Of a stretch of DNA of 64,000 nt, positions 35,829 to 45,218 are shown one piece after another. A program made the position numbers and the translations under genes. Numbering within the stretch: position 1 is the first letter of the stretch; every line of letters starts with the position of its first letter. The notes under the pieces are model-generated. The model was not told the origin of the DNA. It ran no database searches and worked only from the letters and a program-made list of their open reading frames with translations. This stretch comes from Umezawaea tangerina (GTDB taxonomy: Bacteria; Actinomycetota; Actinomycetes; Mycobacteriales; Pseudonocardiaceae): NCBI RefSeq assembly GCF_003002815.1, contig NZ_PVTF01000010.1, positions 186,001 to 250,000 on the forward strand, in the 5' to 3' direction.

Positions 35829-38356
35829 TGTTCAGGGCCACCCTCAAGAGCCTGATGGCGCGCAAGCTGCGCCTGCTGCTGTCCGGGCTGTCCGTCGTGC
35901 TCGGCGTGATGTTCGTGTCCGGCTCCTTCGTGCTGACCGACACGCTCGACCGGTCGTTCGACTCGCTGTTCTCCAGCGTCTACACCGGGGTCGACGCGCA
36001 GGTCACCACGAAGCCCAAGGTGCAGGGCGGTGACGGCGACCCGGAGAGCTCCGCCGCGGCGCTGCCCGCCTCGGTCCTGGAGACCGTGCGCGGGGTCGAC
36101 GGCGTGCGCGCGGTGGTCGGCGACGTCGTCGGCCCGGCCCGCGCGATCGGCAAGAACGGCAAGGTGCTCACCACCAGCGGCGCGCCCCGGCTGGGCGACG
36201 CGTGGGCCGAAGACCTGTCGGGGCAACGGGTCCTGCGCGAGGGCCGGGCGCCGGAGGGCGACCGCGAGGTCGTGCTCGGCGGGTTCCTCGCCAAGTCCGG
36301 CGGGTTCGCCGTCGGCGACGAGGTGGCCGTGCTCACCGCCGCGCCCAAGCAGACCTACGAGGTCGTCGGCGTCTTCGGCTACCAGGGCGGCCGCGACTCG
36401 CTCGGCGGCGAGATGAGCATCAGCTTCAGCCCCGCCACCGCCCACCGCGTGCTGCTCGGCGGGCCCGACACCTACACCTCCGTCACCGTCCAGGCCGCCG
36501 ACGGCGTCCCGCAGGACGTCGTGCGCGACCGGGTGGCCGCCGCCATCGGCGCGGACTACCAGGTCAAGACCGGGACCGAGCTGGCCAAGGCGCAGACCGA
36601 CTCCATCGGCGAGGGCTTGAAGTTCTTCAACTACATCCTGCTCGGCTTCGCCGGGATCGCCCTGTTCGTGGGCGCGTTCATCATCTTCAACACCTTCTCC
36701 ATCATCGTCGCGCAGCGCACCAAGGAGCTCGCGCTGATGCGGGCCATGGGCGCGAGCCGCCGCCAGATGATGGTGTCGGTGGTGCTGGAGGCGCTGGTGA
36801 TCGGCGTGGTCGCCTCCGTCGTCGGACTCGGCGCGGGCGTCGGCGTGGGGGCGCTGCTCGCCCGGCTGTTCGCCACGTTCGGCGGCGGCAGCCTGCAGCT
36901 CGCGAGCATCGGGCTCCCGGCCGCCGCGGTCGTCTCGTCCTTCGCCGTCGGCATCCTGGTCACGATGGCCGCGTCGGTGTTCCCGGCCGTGCGCGCCTCC
37001 CGGATCGCGCCCGTCGCCGCGATGCGCGAGGCCGCCACCCCGGACCGCCCGCTGACCAAGCCGACCGTCGCGGGCGCCGCGCTGTCGGCGACCGGCGGCA
37101 CGCTGCTCGGGATCGGCCTCGCCAACGGCGTGCTGTGGATGGTGTTCTCCGGCATCCTGGTCGCCTTCCTCGGCGTGGCCCTGCTGACCCCGTTGATCAG
37201 CAAGCCGGTCGTCGCCGTGATCGGCGGACTGCTGTCCTGGTCGACGCCCGGCACGCTGGGGCGGCGCAACTCCGCGCGCAACCCGCGCCGCACCGCCATC
37301 ACCGCCGCCGCCCTCATGGTCGGCATCGCGCTGATCACCGGCGTGAGCATCGTCCTGACGTCGGCGACCGCGAGCATCACCAAGGTGGCCGACTCGCAGA
37401 TCTCCGCCGACCTGATCATCTCCGGCGAGGAGGGGGCCACCTTCGAGCCCGCCGTCCTGGACCGGGTGCGGAGCACGCCCGGCGTCGAGTCCGCGTTCGG
37501 GTTCTACTCCGACTACGCGGCCGTGGACGGCGACCGCATGCACCTCCAGGCCGTCACCGACTTCCCCGCCATGCAGCGCCTGTTCGGCCTGCGCGCCACG
37601 GCCGGGTCGTTCGCCGACGTCACCGGCCGCACCGTGGCGATGGCCGAGGAGACGGCCAAGGCGAAGAACCTCGGCGTGGGCAGCACGGTGACCGTGCAGC
37701 TGGCGAAGGGGGAGCAGCAGACCTACTCGGTGGCCGTGATCTACGCCAAGAACGGCGTGATGGACGGGGTACAGCTCTCGGCAGCCGCAGCGGCGGACTT
37801 CTCGTCGGCCGAGCTGACCGACGCCTTCGCGAAGGTCGCGGCGGGAACGCCGGTGGCCGACGTCCAGCACCGGGTCGAGCCGCTGTTCGCGGACAACCCC
37901 GAGGTCTCGGTCCAGGACCGCAGCGCGTTCGTCCGGCAGCAGGCCGCCCAGCTCGACACCGTGCTGCTCATGGTGCAGATCCTGCTCGCGCTGGCGATCC
38001 TCATCGCGGTCCTCGGGGTGGTCAACACCCTCGCGCTGTCGGTCGTCGAGCGGACCCGCGAGCTCGGCATGCTGCGCGCGATCGGCATGCGCCGGGCCCA
38101 GGTGATGCGCATGATCATCGTCGAGTCCGTGGTGATCTCGGTGTTCGGCGCCCTGCTCGGCCTGCTGGTCGGCTCCGGCCTCGGCGTCGCCACCGTGCGG
38201 GCGCTGCGGGACCAGGGCATCACCGAGCTCGGGTTCCCGTGGGCGCGAATGGGTACCTACCTGGCGGTGGCCGCCGTGATCGGCGTGGTCGCGGCGATCC
38301 TGCCCGCGATCAGGGCGGCGCGGCTGAACGTCCTGAACGCGATCTCGTACGAATAG
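35828..38356 (+). CDS. FtsX-fold ABC permease with duplicated MacB-like domain
   Basis: An 842-residue membrane protein: N-terminal span (about 15-37), large external domain (about 45-255), three spans around ALFVGAFIIFNTFSIIVAQR and ELALMRAMGASRRQMM, a central span, a second external domain (about 520-700) and three final spans containing ELGMLRAIGMRRAQVMRM. Both ELALMRAMG/ELGMLRAIG sequences are the FtsX-domain coupling helices, so one chain holds two permease halves, as in many actinobacterial family members. Translationally coupled to the ATPase. Confidence 0.93.
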   Translation: MFRATLKSLMARKLRLLLSGLSVVLGVMFVSGSFVLTDTLDRSFDSLFSSVYTGVDAQVTTKPKVQGGDGDPESSAAALPASVLETVRGVDGVRAVVGDVVGPARAIGKNGKVLTTSGAPRLGDAWAEDLSGQRVLREGRAPEGDREVVLGGFLAKSGGFAVGDEVAVLTAAPKQTYEVVGVFGYQGGRDSLGGEMSISFSPATAHRVLLGGPDTYTSVTVQAADGVPQDVVRDRVAAAIGADYQVKTGTELAKAQTDSIGEGLKFFNYILLGFAGIALFVGAFIIFNTFSIIVAQRTKELALMRAMGASRRQMMVSVVLEALVIGVVASVVGLGAGVGVGALLARLFATFGGGSLQLASIGLPAAAVVSSFAVGILVTMAASVFPAVRASRIAPVAAMREAATPDRPLTKPTVAGAALSATGGTLLGIGLANGVLWMVFSGILVAFLGVALLTPLISKPVVAVIGGLLSWSTPGTLGRRNSARNPRRTAITAAALMVGIALITGVSIVLTSATASITKVADSQISADLIISGEEGATFEPAVLDRVRSTPGVESAFGFYSDYAAVDGDRMHLQAVTDFPAMQRLFGLRATAGSFADVTGRTVAMAEETAKAKNLGVGSTVTVQLAKGEQQTYSVAVIYAKNGVMDGVQLSAAAAADFSSAELTDAFAKVAAGTPVADVQHRVEPLFADNPEVSVQDRSAFVRQQAAQLDTVLLMVQILLALAILIAVLGVVNTLALSVVERTRELGMLRAIGMRRAQVMRMIIVESVVISVFGALLGLLVGSGLGVATVRALRDQGITELGFPWARMGTYLAVAAVIGVVAAILPAIRAARLNVLNAISYE

Positions 38357-38357
38357 G

Positions 38358-38363
38358 TAGGTT
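38358..38363 (+). promoter_or_regulatory. Leaderless -10 box of the EcsC gene
   Basis: TAGGTT, six bases before ATG 38370, only one base after the FtsX permease stop. It would let EcsC be transcribed apart from the ABC operon. Confidence 0.5.
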
Positions 38364-38369
38364 GGTGGG

Positions 38370-39377
38370 ATGTCGTTCCGCAGCGGGATGTCCGAGTACG
38401 ACGGCAAGGCGTGGGACGCGCTCATCGAGAGCGAGCAGCCCGCCGAGCGCTCCCTGCTGCCCGCCGTCGTGCGGGACCGGCTGCAGCGGACCGGCGAGGT
38501 CGCCAAGCGCCGCATCGACTCGATCCCCGGCTCCGAGCAGTTCCAGGGGCTGTTGATGAAGGCGCTCGGCGGCTTCACCGACCTCGGCTCGCGCGCCGCG
38601 CGGGCCAGCGTCCGCTCCGGCGCGGTCGTCAAGGCGTTCCAGAAGCGCGGCCACGCCGTGCAGACCATCGACGACATCCGGGCGCTGCCGCTCAGCGAGA
38701 TGGACAAGGTGAAACCGCGGCTCGACATCGCCTACATCACCGCGTCCACCCTCCAGGGCGCCGCCGCCGGGCTCGCGGTGTCCGGCGGCGAGCTGCTCGG
38801 CGTGGCCAGCGGCGGCGCGCCGGGCGCGGGCGTGGTGATCGGCGCGATGGCCGCCGACGCCGCCGCGGTCCTGGTGGCGAGCCAGCGGGCGGTCGCGCAC
38901 GTCGCCGCCTACTACGGCTACGACCTCACCCGGCCCGAGGAGCAGATGTTCGCGCTGGGCGTGCTGAACCTCGGCACGTCCTCCGAGGTCACCAAGACCG
39001 CCGCCTACCTGGAGCTGAACAAGCTCGTCCAGGGCCTGGCCCGCAAGCACACGTGGGACCAGCTGCGGCAGAACGTCGTGACCAAGGTCGTCGAGCAGGT
39101 GTACGCGCAGCTGGGCATGCGCCTCACCCAGCGCAAGCTCGGCCAGGCCGTCCCCGTCGTGGGCGTCCTGATCGGCGCGGGGCTGAACGCGAAGACCATT
39201 TCGCGGGTGGTCGACGACGCCGAGCACGCCTACCGCAAACGGCACCTCCAGGAGAAGTACGGCATCGTCGACAACGTGCCCCAGCCGACCGTGACGGCGG
39301 AGCGCGACGACACGATCCCGATCGTGGACATCCTGGACGCGGAGATCGTCGAGGCGGAGCCCGACGTGTCCCCTTGA
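38370..39377 (+). CDS. EcsC-family protein
   Basis: A 335-residue protein matching the EcsC family, whose members sit beside Ecs-type ABC transporters or protease genes and whose role is unclear. Visible parts: a charged N-terminal helix region, a glycine/alanine-rich amphipathic middle ([39 protein letters not shown]), and [23 protein letters not shown] near the end, all typical of the family. The acid-rich tail has no homology that I can name. It lies 13 bases after the FtsX permease but has a TAGGTT box for a leaderless start. Confidence 0.88.
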   Translation: MSFRSGMSEYDGKAWDALIESEQPAERSLLPAVVRDRLQRTGEVAKRRIDSIPGSEQFQGLLMKALGGFTDLGSRAARASVRSGAVVKAFQKRGHAVQTIDDIRALPLSEMDKVKPRLDIAYITASTLQGAAAGLAVSGGELLGVASGGAPGAGVVIGAMAADAAAVLVASQRAVAHVAAYYGYDLTRPEEQMFALGVLNLGTSSEVTKTAAYLELNKLVQGLARKHTWDQLRQNVVTKVVEQVYAQLGMRLTQRKLGQAVPVVGVLIGAGLNAKTISRVVDDAEHAYRKRHLQEKYGIVDNVPQPTVTAERDDTIPIVDILDAEIVEAEPDVSP

Positions 39378-39435
39378 CCTCGGTGGGCGCGTAGGGGTCT
39401 GCTTCACCCCGCAGCCCAGAGCGAGGAGAAAACCC

Positions 39436-41073
39436 GTGGCAGTCCACCCGCGTGCAGGTCAGCCCGCGACGCGAGCCGACCTGGTCGACGTCGCTCACCT
39501 GGTCACGTCGTACTACGCGGAGCACCCCGACCCGTCGGTCGCCGAGCAGCGGGTCGCGTTCGGCACGTCCGGCCACCGCGGGTCGGCGTTGAAGATCGGC
39601 TTCACCGACGACCACATCGCCGCCGCCGCCCAGGCTGTGTGCGAGCACCGGGCGCGCGCAGGCGTGACCGGCCCGCTGTACCTCGGGCGCGACACCCACG
39701 CGCTGTCCGAACCGGCGTTCGTGACCGCGCTGGAGGTGTTCGTCGCCAACGACGTGCGGGTGCTGGTCGACAGCCGCGACGGCTACACGCCCACGCCCGC
39801 CGTGTCGTTGGCGATCCTGTCCCACAACTCCGGCCGCACGGACGGACTGGCGGACGGCGTCGTCGTGACCCCGTCGCACAACCCGCCCGAGGACGGCGGC
39901 TTCAAGTACAACCCGCCGGACGGCGGCCCGGCCGACTCCGGCATCACCAAGGGCATCCAGGACCGGGCGAACGAACTGCTGGAAGCCGGGCTCTCGGGGG
40001 TCAAGCGCATCCCGTACGCCCGCGCCCGCCAGGCCGCCGAGCCGTTCGACTTCCTCGACCTCTACGTGACCGAGCTGCCCTCGGTCGTCGACCTGGACGC
40101 CATCCGCTCGGCGGGCGTCCGCATCGGCGCGGACCCGTTGGGTGGCGCGAGCGTCGCCTACTGGTCGGAGATCGCCGACCGCCACGGCCTCGACCTCACC
40201 GTCGTGAACCCCGTGGTGGACTCGACGTTCGGGTTCATGACGCTCGACTGGGACGGCCGCATCCGGATGGACTGCTCCTCCCAGTACGCCATGGCGTCGC
40301 TCATCTCCCGCCGCGCCGAGTTCGACGTGGCCACGGGCAACGACGCCGACTCCGACCGGCACGGCATCGTCACCCCCGACGCGGGCCTGATGAACCCGAA
40401 CCACTTCCTCGCCGTCGCCATCGACTACCTCTACTCCCACCGCTCCGGCTGGGCTGAAGGGGCGGCCATCGGCAAGACCATGGTGAGCTCGTCGATCATC
40501 GACCGGGTCGCGTCGTCGTTGGGACGACGTCTGGTCGAGGTGCCGGTCGGGTTCAAGTGGTTCGTGCCGGGGCTGCTGGATGGCTCGATCGCCTTCGGCG
40601 GCGAGGAGAGCGCCGGCGCGTCGTTCCTGCGCCGCGACGGCCGGGGCTGGACCACCGACAAGGACGGCCTGATCCTGGCGCTGCTCGCCTCGGAGATCAT
40701 CGCGGTGACCGGCTCGACCCCCTCCGCCCGCTACCGGGAACTGACCGCCTCCCTCGGCGACCCCGTGTACGCCCGCATCGACGCGCCCGCCACCCGTGAG
40801 CAGAAGGCCGCGTTGGGTGCGTTGTCCCCGTCGCAGGTCGCCGTGGAGGAGATCGCGGGCGAGAAGATCCTCGACCGCCTCACCAACGCACCGGGCAACG
40901 GGGCGCCCGTGGGCGGCTTGAAGGTCGTCACTGAGTCCGGCTGGTTCGCCGCGAGGCCTTCGGGGACGGAGGACGTGTACAAGCTGTACGCCGAGTCCTT
41001 CAAGGGCCCGGACCACCTGGCGCTGTTGCAGGAGGAGGCCCAGACCGTGCTGGACGGGGTTCTGGGGTCCTAG
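39436..41073 (+). CDS. pgm: Phosphoglucomutase, alpha-D-glucose-phosphate specific
   Basis: Interconverts glucose 1-phosphate and glucose 6-phosphate for glycogen, trehalose and sugar-nucleotide supply. The 545-residue protein is full length. The phosphoserine is Ser147 in [27 protein letters not shown] (41-50) is the N-terminal signature, DADSDRHG the metal loop and [16 protein letters not shown] the phosphate-binding end. GTG 39436 is preceded by GAGGAG. A strong bidirectional terminator follows. Confidence 0.96.
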   Translation: MAVHPRAGQPATRADLVDVAHLVTSYYAEHPDPSVAEQRVAFGTSGHRGSALKIGFTDDHIAAAAQAVCEHRARAGVTGPLYLGRDTHALSEPAFVTALEVFVANDVRVLVDSRDGYTPTPAVSLAILSHNSGRTDGLADGVVVTPSHNPPEDGGFKYNPPDGGPADSGITKGIQDRANELLEAGLSGVKRIPYARARQAAEPFDFLDLYVTELPSVVDLDAIRSAGVRIGADPLGGASVAYWSEIADRHGLDLTVVNPVVDSTFGFMTLDWDGRIRMDCSSQYAMASLISRRAEFDVATGNDADSDRHGIVTPDAGLMNPNHFLAVAIDYLYSHRSGWAEGAAIGKTMVSSSIIDRVASSLGRRLVEVPVGFKWFVPGLLDGSIAFGGEESAGASFLRRDGRGWTTDKDGLILALLASEIIAVTGSTPSARYRELTASLGDPVYARIDAPATREQKAALGALSPSQVAVEEIAGEKILDRLTNAPGNGAPVGGLKVVTESGWFAARPSGTEDVYKLYAESFKGPDHLALLQEEAQTVLDGVLGS

Positions 41074-41080
41074 CGAACCG

Positions 41081-41106
41081 GGGGCCTCGCTTCCGAGCGA
41101 GGCCCC
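41081..41106. terminator. Bidirectional terminator between pgm and the orphan gene
   Basis: Perfect 11-bp stem (41081-41091 with 41096-41106, GGGGCCTCGCT and complement), 4-base loop TCCG. Placed between two convergent genes. Confidence 0.85.
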
Positions 41107-41118
41107 TCTGGCCGGCTG

Positions 41119-41736
41119 TCAGGCGGTAGCACCCCAATGTGCGACGTAGCCTGCCGCCTCAGCGATGATGAGTGCGTCGAGTTTGGCCGTGTTCGTGCGC
41201 CTGGACATGCTGAACGCCCGACCGCGGCGGGCGTCGAGCACGATCGGCGTGGCTTCCGGAAGCGTCGTTCCGATCGTGTACTCCAGCAGCCTGAGGCCGA
41301 CGTTGGCGGACTCCTGTGTCAGCGGCTGGCTTTTCAGGTAGGCCAGCACCGCCATGGTGGAGCCGTCTCGGAGACGCAAGCCGAGATGGGGCTTGATGGT
41401 CAGGACGAGATCCCCGCAACTCCAGGTCGAACTGACGACCGGAACACCGGTCGCACGCCGGCTCGCGAGCCACGGCAGGTAACCGTTCTTGATCTCGACG
41501 AACGCCTGTGCCTGTCCGCGTCGATTCGCTCGGTCGATCGCGGCGTCGAGCGCGAGTTCAGGAGTCGCGGAGTTGGCCGCGCGCCGCATGGCGTCGCGCA
41601 CCGGCTCGTAGAACCCTTGGCCCAGGAAGTGCTCGGACAGGTAGACGGCCTTCTGCTCCGAGACGATGGCGATGCGGCCCCGTTGGCCGCTGGTCGAGTA
41701 CTCCATGAAGGACCCAGCACTGATCTTCACACGCAT
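41119..41736 (-). CDS. Orphan protein of unknown function
   Basis: I do not recognise this family. The 205-residue soluble protein has an N-terminal beta-rich part (MRVKISAGSFMEYSTSGQRG), a helical middle (ELALDAAIDRANRRGQAQAF) followed by a strand ending VEIKNGYLPW, a beta-hairpin region and an Arg/Ser-rich end. An E-x-K after a hydrophobic strand is reminiscent of nuclease folds but the other acidic residues are not evident, so I do not claim it. Base composition looks lower in GC (near 60%) than its neighbours, a hint of acquisition. AGAGGAGGAAG precedes ATG 41736. Upstream are three palindromes including an SOS-like box. Confidence 0.8.
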   Translation of the reverse strand: MRVKISAGSFMEYSTSGQRGRIAIVSEQKAVYLSEHFLGQGFYEPVRDAMRRAANSATPELALDAAIDRANRRGQAQAFVEIKNGYLPWLASRRATGVPVVSSTWSCGDLVLTIKPHLGLRLRDGSTMAVLAYLKSQPLTQESANVGLRLLEYTIGTTLPEATPIVLDARRGRAFSMSRRTNTAKLDALIIAEAAGYVAHWGATA

Positions 41737-41749
41737 CAGGGCTTCCTCC

Positions 41750-41759
41750 TCTGATCAGA
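41750..41759 (-). promoter_or_regulatory. Palindrome next to the orphan gene ribosome site
   Basis: TCTGATCAGA, a perfect 10-bp dyad, inside CCTCTG-N7-CAGAGG (41748-41766); it overlaps the AGAGGAGG ribosome site of the gene starting at 41736 and could hide it in a hairpin. Confidence 0.35.
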
Positions 41760-41839
41760 CCAGAGGCAGGAGCTGGCCACGACGAACACCCGGTTCATGG
41801 CGGTGCTGCCTCAGACGGGCAGTGCCCGCCTTGAACCCG

Positions 41840-41851
41840 GACCGTACGGTC
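41840..41851 (-). promoter_or_regulatory. Perfect 12-bp palindrome upstream of the orphan gene
   Basis: GACCGTACGGTC, about 100 bases before ATG 41736; operator-like, regulator unknown. Confidence 0.4.
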
Positions 41852-41890
41852 TATTCGTCGCAAACGGGTGGCCCCGGTAGTGCGAAGCTT

Positions 41891-41904
41891 CGAACGTATG
41901 TTCC
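41891..41904 (-). promoter_or_regulatory. LexA (SOS) box-like site
   Basis: CGAACGTATGTTCC matches the Gram-positive LexA consensus CGAACRNRYGTTYG at 13 of 14 positions (last base differs). It lies 155 bases upstream of the orphan gene at 41736. CGAAGCTTCG overlaps it at 41883-41892. Confidence 0.45.
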
Positions 41905-41955
41905 TATGCGCCGAACGGTCCGGCGGGCTGTGTTGTCGCAGGTAAAGCAGTGCCC

Positions 41956-41995
41956 GGTGTGGGTGCGCGCGCCTTGTCGCGAGCGCACCCACACC
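41956..41995 (-). terminator. Hairpin terminator after lysS
   Basis: Perfect 13-bp arms (41956-41968 and 41983-41995), loop of 14 bases that can pair internally, seven bases beyond the lysS stop. Confidence 0.75.
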
Positions 41996-42001
41996 CAAGG
42001 C

Positions 42002-43639
42002 TCAGTCCGACAGCAGCTTCCGCACCCGGTCCGCCCCCACGGCCAGCAGCAACGTGGGCAGCCGTGGCCCGGTCTCCACCCCCACCAGCAGCCGGTACAG
42101 CAGGGCGAAGAAGGTGCGTTGTGCGACCTTCAGCTCGGGCGTCGGCTTGGTGTCCCTGGGCAGGCCCGCCTGGTCCTTGGGGACGCCGTAGACGAGGTCG
42201 GTGAGGCCGTCGAGCGACCAGTGGCTGTCCAAGCCCTGGAGGAGCAGGCGCAGGGATTCGCGCTGGTGCTCGTCGAGGGACTGGATCAGGTCCACGTCGG
42301 CGTGTTCGCGGACGCGGGTGCGCTGGTCGAGCGGGACCTGGGTGGTGATCCAGTGGGCGGCCCGGTCGAGCCTGGGGCGGACCTCGTCCAGGGTGGACAC
42401 GGGGCGGGTGGGGTCCAGGTCGCGGACGATGCGCAACGTCTGCGAGGGGTCGCCGGTGGTGATGTCCACGATGGACGCGAGCGTGCGGTAGGCGATCGGG
42501 GTGGGGGTGCTGGGCAGGGGCCCGGCGGCGGTGCGGGTGGCGCGGTCGTGGGCGACCGCGTCGACCGCGACGGCGGTGCCGTCGGCGATCTTGCGCTCCA
42601 GCGCGTCCCACTCGTCGTAGGTGCGCTGCACCTCCTGGTCGAACGCGACCTTGAACGACTGGTTCGGCTTGCGGCGGGCGTACAGCCAGCGGACGAGCGG
42701 TGCCTCCATGATCTCCAGCGCGTCACCGGGGGTGGGCACGCCGCCCTTGGAGCTGCTCATCTTCGCCATGCCGGAGATGCCGACGAACGCGTACATCGGA
42801 CCGATCGGCTGCTTGCCGCCGAACACCTCGCGCACGATCTGGCCGCCCACGACGAACGACGAGCCGGGGGAGGAGTGGTCCACACCGGACGGTTCGAAGA
42901 CGACGCCCTCGTACGCCCAGCGCATCGGCCAGTCGACCTTCCACACGAGCTTGCCGCGGGTGTGCTCGCTGAGCAGCACGGTCTCGGTGTGCCCGCACAC
43001 GCAGGTGTAGGTCAGCTCGGTGGTCTCGTCGTCGTAGGACGTGACCGTCGTCATGTCGCGGTCGCACGCGGAGCAGTACGGCTTGTACGGGAAGTACTGC
43101 TCCTCGTCGTCCTGCTCGGTGACGGGCTTGTCCTTGGTGCGGTACCGGCCCAGGATCGCGTCGATCTTGGCGCGCTCGCGTACCGCGAGCAGGACCTGGT
43201 CGCGGTAGGCGCCGGAGGTGTACATCTGCGTCTGGCTCACGGGCCGGTACTCGATGCCCAGCTCCGCGAGGGCGGCGATCATCGGCGCCTTGAAGTGCTC
43301 GGCCCAGTTCGGGTACTCGCTGCCCGCGGGCGCGGGGACGGACGTGAGCGGCTTGCCGATGTGCTCGGCCCACGCCGGGTCGACGCCGACCGGGACCTTG
43401 CGGAACCGGTCGAAGTCGTCCCACGACAGCAGGTGCACGACGTCGTGGCCGCGGCGGCGGATCTCGTCGGCGACCAGGTGCGGGGTCATCACCTCGCGGA
43501 GGTTGCCGAGGTGGACCGGGCCGGACGGGCTCAGGCCGGACGCGCAGACGATGGGTTCGCCGGGCGCCCGGCGTTCGGCTTCGGCGATGACGTCGTCTGC
43601 GAAACGGGAGACCCAGTCGGCCTCGGTCTGAACCTGCAT
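42002..43639 (-). CDS. lysS: Lysyl-tRNA synthetase, class I
   Basis: Charges tRNA-Lys. This is the class I (archaeal-type) enzyme rather than the common bacterial class II form: Rossmann-fold signature SGPVHLGN (39-46) and KMSSSKGG near residue 290. A zinc-ribbon with CSACDRD and CVCGH lies between. 545 residues is full length. The ATG at 43639 follows CGGGGG, and TAGGAC lies ten bases upstream. Whether the genome also has a class II copy cannot be seen here. Confidence 0.96.
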   Translation of the reverse strand: MQVQTEADWVSRFADDVIAEAERRAPGEPIVCASGLSPSGPVHLGNLREVMTPHLVADEIRRRGHDVVHLLSWDDFDRFRKVPVGVDPAWAEHIGKPLTSVPAPAGSEYPNWAEHFKAPMIAALAELGIEYRPVSQTQMYTSGAYRDQVLLAVRERAKIDAILGRYRTKDKPVTEQDDEEQYFPYKPYCSACDRDMTTVTSYDDETTELTYTCVCGHTETVLLSEHTRGKLVWKVDWPMRWAYEGVVFEPSGVDHSSPGSSFVVGGQIVREVFGGKQPIGPMYAFVGISGMAKMSSSKGGVPTPGDALEIMEAPLVRWLYARRKPNQSFKVAFDQEVQRTYDEWDALERKIADGTAVAVDAVAHDRATRTAAGPLPSTPTPIAYRTLASIVDITTGDPSQTLRIVRDLDPTRPVSTLDEVRPRLDRAAHWITTQVPLDQRTRVREHADVDLIQSLDEHQRESLRLLLQGLDSHWSLDGLTDLVYGVPKDQAGLPRDTKPTPELKVAQRTFFALLYRLLVGVETGPRLPTLLLAVGADRVRKLLSD

Positions 43640-43672
43640 ACCCCCGATTGTCCTACGGCGTGTCGAACGGGT

Positions 43673-44308
43673 TCACGCCGGGATGTCGACGGCGATCTCC
43701 GCGCTCAGCTCCGCGCCCCGTTCCAGCCGGAGCCCGTCACCGCTCCAGAACCGGCCGGGGTCGTACCAGTTCACCCGCCGTCCGACGGGCAGCAGACCCA
43801 TCGCCTCGTAGGTGACCGCCACGACCTCCGCGCAGTACGCGGTCTCCAGCGTCGCCTCCGACGTCCCCTTGCGCACCTTGGGCAGCCGCCCGCGCAACCA
43901 CCGCGTGGCCAGCTTCGCCGTGGACGGGAACGGCGTCCCGTCCAGCCGCGCGATCGTCTTGAGCACCGCGTCGTCGGTCTCCCGCGTGTGCGTGTGGTCC
44001 AGCTGCCGCAGCCACGCCCGCTGCCCGTACCGGTTCGCCCACACCAGCACCGCGCTGCGCAGGTCGTGCAGCTGCACCCCGCGCTGGTGCGTGCCCGTCC
44101 ACATGTCGATCAGCGACCGGCCCAGCTCGGCGTGCCACATGAGCGGCGGCAGGTCGTCGATCACCACCGCCATGCCGACGTGGTTGACCGGGCTGTTCGT
44201 CGTCATCCGGATCGCCCGGTCCGCCGCCGAGTCGCCCCTGAACAGCCAGACGTCGCCGGTGCGCGTGAGGTTGACGGCTTCGTCCAGGGTGATCCGCGTT
44301 TCGGCCAT
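43673..44308 (-). CDS. Permuted NlpC/P60 (YiiX-like) papain-fold protein
   Basis: A 211-residue protein of the circularly permuted NlpC/P60 group. The catalytic histidine comes first (His43 in SPVNHVGMAVV, after GDVWLFRGDS) and the cysteine near the end (Cys159 in ETAYCAEVVAVTYEAMGLL), the order typical of YiiX/YebB-like enzymes, which include lipid-modifying and amidase members. No signal peptide, so it should be cytosolic. ATG 44308 lacks a ribosome site; TAGGCT seven bases upstream marks a leaderless start. Divergent from a tiny membrane protein 18 bases away. Confidence 0.85.
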   Translation of the reverse strand: MAETRITLDEAVNLTRTGDVWLFRGDSAADRAIRMTTNSPVNHVGMAVVIDDLPPLMWHAELGRSLIDMWTGTHQRGVQLHDLRSAVLVWANRYGQRAWLRQLDHTHTRETDDAVLKTIARLDGTPFPSTAKLATRWLRGRLPKVRKGTSEATLETAYCAEVVAVTYEAMGLLPVGRRVNWYDPGRFWSGDGLRLERGAELSAEIAVDIPA

Positions 44309-44315
44309 GGGAGGT

Positions 44316-44321
44316 AGCCTA
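44316..44321 (-). promoter_or_regulatory. Leaderless -10 box of the YiiX-like gene
   Basis: TAGGCT, seven bases before ATG 44308. It lies inside the leader of the divergent gene at 44327, next to a CCTAGG palindrome. Confidence 0.6.
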
Positions 44322-44326
44322 GGCAA

Positions 44327-44503
44327 ATGAAGTGGTGGAAGCTGCTCGGGCTCGCGGGCGTGGTCGGCGTCGCCGCCACCGGCGCGGTCGTCGTGCGGGC
44401 CGAGCGCCGGCGCCAGGCGTACACGCCGGACGAGATCCGGGACCGCCTGCACGCGCGGATCGCCGAGGCGGAACCGGAGCCCGTCGAGCCCGCGACGCCC
44501 TAG
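44327..44503 (+). CDS. Small single-span membrane protein (58 residues)
   Basis: Starts MKWWKLLGLAGVVGV, with one membrane span at about 4-23, then a basic RAERRRQ stop-transfer and a helical cytosolic tail (YTPDEIRDRLHARIAEAEPE). GGAGGT lies 11 bases before ATG 44327, and third-position GC is high. Its promoter must lie inside the divergent YiiX-like gene, since the starts are only 18 bases apart. Small proteins of this type are common in actinomycetes; function unknown. The gene ends one base before the DHFR-like gene on the other strand. Confidence 0.75.
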   Translation: MKWWKLLGLAGVVGVAATGAVVVRAERRRQAYTPDEIRDRLHARIAEAEPEPVEPATP

Positions 44504-44504
44504 G

Positions 44505-45143
44505 TCAGCCGACGCCGCGGTCGGGCGCGCTCATGTCGCCCGTGCCCGGCGTGCCGTCGGCGAGCCCGTAGCGCAGGTGGATCGTGCCCTTCGGGCTGGT
44601 CACGGCCGGTTCGAGCAGGGTCAGGTTCGTGGGCACCACGCCGTCGTCGAACACCTTCTTGCCGACGCCGAGCATGATCGGGTGCACCCACAGGTCGATG
44701 CGGTCGAAGAGCCGTTCGCGCAGGAGCGTCTGCACGAGGTCCAGGCTGCCGACGACCTTGATGTTCTCGTGCCGGTCGCGCACCTCCCGCACCGCGGTCG
44801 CGAGGTCCGGGCCGAGCTGCGTGGACCCGGCCCAGCCGAGGTCGGGCGTGCCGCGCGAGGCCACGTACTTCGGGATGCGGTTGAAGAGCTCGGTGATGTC
44901 GCCGTCCTGGCCGCTCTCGTCCTGGTGCGGCCAGAAGCCGGCGAAGATGTCGTAGGTGCGCCTGCCGAGCAGCAGGGCGTCCGTGCCCTCGTACGCGGCG
45001 CCGACCTGCGCCCCGGCGACCTCGTCCATCAAGGGCGCCTGCCAGCCGCCGAACGGGAACCCCTCCGGGTCCTCGTCGGGGCCGCCGGGCGCCTGCCCGA
45101 CGAGGTCGAGGGTCGCGAACAGCTCGATGTGGATGAGGCCCAT
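44505..45143 (-). CDS. Dihydrofolate reductase-like (RibD C-terminal) reductase
   Basis: A 212-residue member of the RibD_C/DHFR-fold family: LIHIELFATLDLVGQAPGG at the N-terminus, ALLLGRRTYDIFAGFWP (NADPH-side), NIKVVGSLDLVQTLL and RIDLWVHPIMLGVGKKVF. Such stand-alone proteins are NADPH-dependent reductases of unknown substrate. ATG 45143 follows GGGAGC; an upstream ATG at 45200 is not needed. Confidence 0.9.
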   Translation of the reverse strand: MGLIHIELFATLDLVGQAPGGPDEDPEGFPFGGWQAPLMDEVAGAQVGAAYEGTDALLLGRRTYDIFAGFWPHQDESGQDGDITELFNRIPKYVASRGTPDLGWAGSTQLGPDLATAVREVRDRHENIKVVGSLDLVQTLLRERLFDRIDLWVHPIMLGVGKKVFDDGVVPTNLTLLEPAVTSPKGTIHLRYGLADGTPGTGDMSAPDRGVG

Positions 45144-45218
45144 GCGTTGCTCCCGGTGGGTGCTGTCGTCCTGGTCGAGAGGTTGGACCGGTGGACGCAC
45201 GGGAACTCATCGCGGCGC

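Noticed and set aside
42002-43639. Mistaken or transferred archaeal gene
   Set aside because: Class I lysyl-tRNA synthetase is known in actinomycetes; codon use and GC match the neighbours, so there is no sign of recent transfer.
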